Assembly: GCF_905475395.1 (NCBI RefSeq)
Contig: NC_058340.1
Coordinates: 54,290,181 to 54,354,180, forward strand
Direction of reading: 5' to 3'
Origin: Chrysoperla carnea
Taxonomy: Eukaryota > Arthropoda > Insecta > Neuroptera > Chrysopidae
Length of the DNA stretch: 64,000 nt
This document shows positions 60,526-64,000 of the stretch, in pieces. Within the stretch, counting starts at the first letter, position 1. The number at the start of each line of letters is the position of its first letter. Made by a program: the position numbers and the translations under genes. Under the pieces are notes generated by a model. The model did not search any database, had not been told where the DNA came from, and saw only the letters and a program-made list of their open reading frames with translations.

Positions 60526-60945
60526 TAAAAACTAAAATTTATGTAGAAATATACTTTAAATATTCTGATTTTGAGTCATAAAATCACATTATTGTTTTAT
60601 TATATTAAAATTAAAAGTTGTAATTTTTAATCTGTATATCATGTGACCTAAAACACGAGCCGCCATAATGAGACATCGTATAGGGATAAATAATATGCAT
60701 TAATTACTTATTTGTGTATGGCTTTCATAGTAATTATAGGTTATGTTACCATCAACTGTTTTTACCAATATTACGTCACCAAAATGGTTGACAACGTTTT
60801 TGCGATAATAAAAAAGGTTTAAAATTTAATTTAATTTTATGGCAAGAAAGTGTGCTTTTTTTGCCGAAATATAATTTTTTGTGGTTTTTTATTAGGAAAA
60901 TCAACATTTTTAAGTACTTTTTCAAACATAGTAGAATACCCTATT
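60526..60945. repeat. Dispersed repeat, inverted partner of 42712-43165
   Basis: It is read in the opposite orientation to the earlier copy. It starts ATGTAGAAATATACTTTAA and ends near TTTTTCAAACATAGTAGAAT. The two copies lie on opposite sides of the Foldback element. Confidence 0.75.
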
Positions 60946-61889
60946 GAGTTGCAAGATTCCACCAGAACATTTAAATATATATACCAAATGTGGTGGAAGC
61001 TATGAAGTCTTCTCTAGAACCTTCTTCTGAAAGATGAATTACGCGCAAATAATAAATCAAACTTCAAAGTTAAAATTTATTAATCGATCTTTATACAAAT
61101 TATGTTGTTATGGTAAATGCAAAAATGTAAACTTAACGTGTATGCAAAATTTTAGCTTAATCGATTGACGATTACTATTCAAAATTGAGTTGCAAGATTT
61201 ACCCGAACAAACATACATATATTGCAAAGTAAATAAAAGCTTGCAAAAAGCCCAATACTTTCAAATTATATTACTTTCCGTTTTTGTGAAAAATTAAATT
61301 GTATTTGATTATCGCACTTTTTATACATTTTTTAATTAGAATCCTAAGTAATGTCTTTGGTAGATGTATTTTTAAAGTGAATTATTTCATGCCGTAGATA
61401 ATGAAACACTACGCCTTTTGTGATAAATGATCAAATTAAATTTATTTCGTAATTGGAAGACACAATTCACACCTCAAATGTCAAAGTTACATCCAACACC
61501 TAATAACTAAATTTATAACGAACAAATATTTCAATTCGAACAAAAATAAATCGTATATGTTTCTATAAATAACTATAAATCCATGGAATGATGGAAATCT
61601 TTTTAAAATAAGTCTTTGTAATGACATTTCTATACAATTAAAATAAAATAAGTCCTGTTGTAGAATATGTATGACTTGACTCGCCTCGCGTGACTTATTA
61701 GTTAGATAGAAGTCTCTGTTGTACATTTGTAATTGTTTGATAGCAACAGGACCGAAGCTAGAGTCTTTGGATGCTAGACCTTCTGGCTTTTTTCAATTTT
61801 TTTGGAACATTCTTCGACTTTCGCCTACATATTATGTATATTAAATTTTGTTACATGCTTCTCAATCCGTTTTAATTTTCTTTATTTTC
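60946..61889. other. AT-rich DNA, nothing recognised
   Basis: The phrase GAGTTGCAAGATT recurs (60945 and 61187), hinting at an internal duplication or repeat. The minus-strand frame at 61487-61726 has no motif and is likely chance. Confidence 0.45.
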
Positions 61890-62390
61890 GAAAAACACCG
61901 TTTTTATACCATGTATAATAGAAATATATCAAGGTATACTAAGGTTAGTTCCAATTTTGTAACGCTTAAAAATAATCGGTAAAAATATCGGTGTTCATAA
62001 AATCACCTAATCAGTTCATTTCCGGTTGTCTGCTTGTCTGCCCGTCTGTTAACACGAGAACTCAAAAAAGAAAAGACATATCCAGAAATTTTTATAGCAT
62101 GCTCAGGACGTATAAAGTGAGGTCAAGTGTGTAAATGAGTAACCTAGGTCAATTGAGTCTTGAGTCCGTAGGACCCATCTTGTAAACCGTTAGAGATAGA
62201 ACAATAGTTTAATTGTAAAAAATGTGCCTTATAAAAAAATAAAGATCTTTTGTTTGAAACATTTTTTCGGTAACATCACTCTTTACCCGTGAGCACCCAA
62301 ATTGGGTGCAAATTATATAGTATGTATTATATGTGTAGTTATGTAAGAGTGGCTATCTTTCTTTCCTTACATGACGTAAAAGTACAAACG
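61890..62390. repeat. Dispersed repeat (ACCATGTATAATA ... GGACCCATCTTGTAAACCG type)
   Basis: The element contains ACCATGTATAATAGAAATAT, TTGTAACGCTTAAAAATA, the poly-CTGC/CTGTC tract near 62030, GAGGTCAAGTGTGTAAATGA and TAGGACCCATCTTGTAAACC. Its first part has an inverted copy at 41880-42010, and 62100-62250 has an inverted relative inside the Foldback internal region (48631-48790). It encodes no protein I recognise. Confidence 0.6.
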
Positions 62391-64000
62391 ATTGTGTAAT
62401 CAACACTTTCTATACATGGTATTTCAACAATTAACTCAGCCAAATGTTTGTTTCCACTTGTTCATCATAATTTTTAATTTATTAAGATCCATAAATTTTC
62501 ATAGTTTTGCAAAACTAGTAGAAATTACGTGCCTTTTTATTTATGTTCCAATGTATCCCACAGTTTATTTTTATCCTGCACTATTTTAACAATTTTTAGC
62601 CGTAAAGTGAGTTACCGAAAATGAAAGTAAATTGAAGTAAAGGAAAGCAAAAGTTTTTTTTTCTTGCGGCAAAAACAAGAATTAGCGACAAAAAATATGT
62701 AGTTCCACTTAAAATAACAAAGTTACCCCTTTTTGCTCACGAAGATGCCCCCGTATAAAAAAACTACTGTATTTTCATTTTAATGAACCGGTACATATTT
62801 TCGCTTTTTTTTTTTTGGTATAGTGTGAAGTTGCTAAACTTGCTAGCTATGGCATCATCATTTATAAATGTTTTGACAGGTGAGTATTTGAAAAATTTTG
62901 AAACTTTTGACCAAACTGATAGAAGGATTTATGTTGGGGGTAGGGCCCCACACTTCCGTTGACACCGTTGCTTAATCCGGTGCTGCATATCAACTAAAAA
63001 TAAATTATTCAGGAGCTACTTAAAAAAATATAGAAGAAACAGTGAAGTATCATTCTCTTATTATTGGATTATTTTATACAATGTCTGTGTAATATTAGAC
63101 CGAGAAAATTAAGAATTTATTTTGTTAAATGTTGAAACGAGCAGATTCTCATCATAAATTGTAGGTTTTTAATTTTTAAGTAGGATTTTTGGGACTGACA
63201 GTTGTGAAAGTTTTAGAATTTTGATGTACATATATCTTAAGTAACGAATACAGACTTAAATTATGGAAAAAAAATACATATATGTAGTTTTAGTTAAAGT
63301 ATTAAAGTATTACTACTAGAAATTACAACTAGAAATTTTGTATACACAAGAATTTTAAGCGACTTAAAAAATGGAGGAGGTTATCAATTCGTCGGTACAT
63401 ATTTTTATCATTTTCTTTTCATAATATATTTTTGTTTTCGATGTTTAAGATATATGGAAATCGTAAAAATTCAGCGAAAATCAAGTCATATATGTCCTGT
63501 CGCAGGTGTCAGGTTCAAAAAAATTAAAAATCTACAACTTGACGTACGCTGAGAAACTTTTCTTTTCAGAATTTAACGAAAATCAACTAATAATAAATAA
63601 CTAATTTGCTCGGTCTATATTTTATGTTATGAAATAAAACATTGTTCTCCATAGCCATAGACACTCCACCATATACTCGTGAGTCGTGTGTCGACTCGAG
63701 TATGTGTTACTTAAAACTTTTTTTTAAATATTTAATGAAAATTTGTCACACAATATAATGTGAAATCTTTTACAATAATTTACAGTTTAATTTTGATGAG
63801 ACATTTTATAATTAGCTTCTACATTCGACAGCCAGAAATAACTAATTATTTTACTTTAAAGTAATCATTCTAATATAATTGTCTTGAATGTCCGTTGTAT
63901 ATTATACTTTGGTAGATGGGGCACTGCACATTTTTCCTTCATGTGGTCCCTAACCGAATCTTTAATTTACGGAAACCTTTCATTTCGTCAATCGAGCCAA
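62391..64000. other. AT-rich DNA, no secure gene
   Basis: A possible tiny first exon at 62849-62879 reads MASSFINVLT and ends at a perfect donor (GACAG|GTGAGT), but 31 bp are too few to support a call. The fragment at 62965 is shared with 31885. I see nothing else. Confidence 0.4.

Noticed and set aside
62849..62879. Tiny exon MASSFINVLT with perfect donor GACAG|GTGAGT
   Set aside because: At 31 bp it has too little information; perfect donors occur by chance in a window this size.

Overview
The window is AT-rich nuclear DNA from an animal, most likely an insect. It has spliced genes with GT/AG introns, long introns, eukaryotic tRNA genes and a dense load of insect-type transposons. I cannot fix the insect order from the sequence. 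Only two protein-coding host genes are recognisable; about three quarters of the window is intergenic or intronic sequence, mostly dispersed repeats in various stages of decay.

Layout. (1) 1-2210: the 3' part of a + strand Hsp110/HSPA4-type chaperone gene (Hsc70Cb family), with two in-phase candidate 5' splice sites 60 bp apart and a candidate poly(A) signal at 2773. (2) 2779-8750: intergenic, with a small hAT-like MITE and a decayed GC-richer repeat. (3) 8988-22867: a complete + strand choline/ethanolaminephosphotransferase gene (CEPT1/EPT family, 417-419 aa). Three candidate mutually exclusive cassette exons (43, 45 and 45 codons, all phase 0) all encode the same membrane segment and end in G-x-GKNGST-[VI]-A. 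(4) 23.6-41.2 kb: gene-poor, with two isolated exon-like reading frames (28857, 33657), a UUCG hairpin, several foldback/MITE elements and a GT microsatellite. (5) 41.3-44.45 kb: three identical tRNA-His(GTG) genes, each in the same duplicated flanking unit.

(6) 44943-55846: a 10.9-kb Foldback (FB/NOF-like) DNA transposon with a perfect 9-bp target duplication (AACTATACC). It has very long inverted arms built of 297-bp tandem units that alternate between two subtypes, and one uninterrupted 1077-codon gene. That gene encodes a MULE-type DDE transposase (D368, D437, E673) that appears to carry a C-terminal USP-like cysteine-peptidase domain (C824, zinc ribbon C917/C920/C962/C965, H1035, D1051). 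This is the most striking item in the window. (7) 57.2-59.1 kb: overlapping Helitron remnants, including the last ~70 residues of a Helitron helicase and a telomere-like minisatellite. (8) 59.1-64.0 kb: further dispersed repeats, two of which have inverted partners on the other side of the Foldback element.

The two host genes have housekeeping roles (cytosolic nucleotide-exchange chaperone; last step of phosphatidylcholine/phosphatidylethanolamine synthesis) and show no obvious functional link. All assignments come from reading the sequence; no database search was run.
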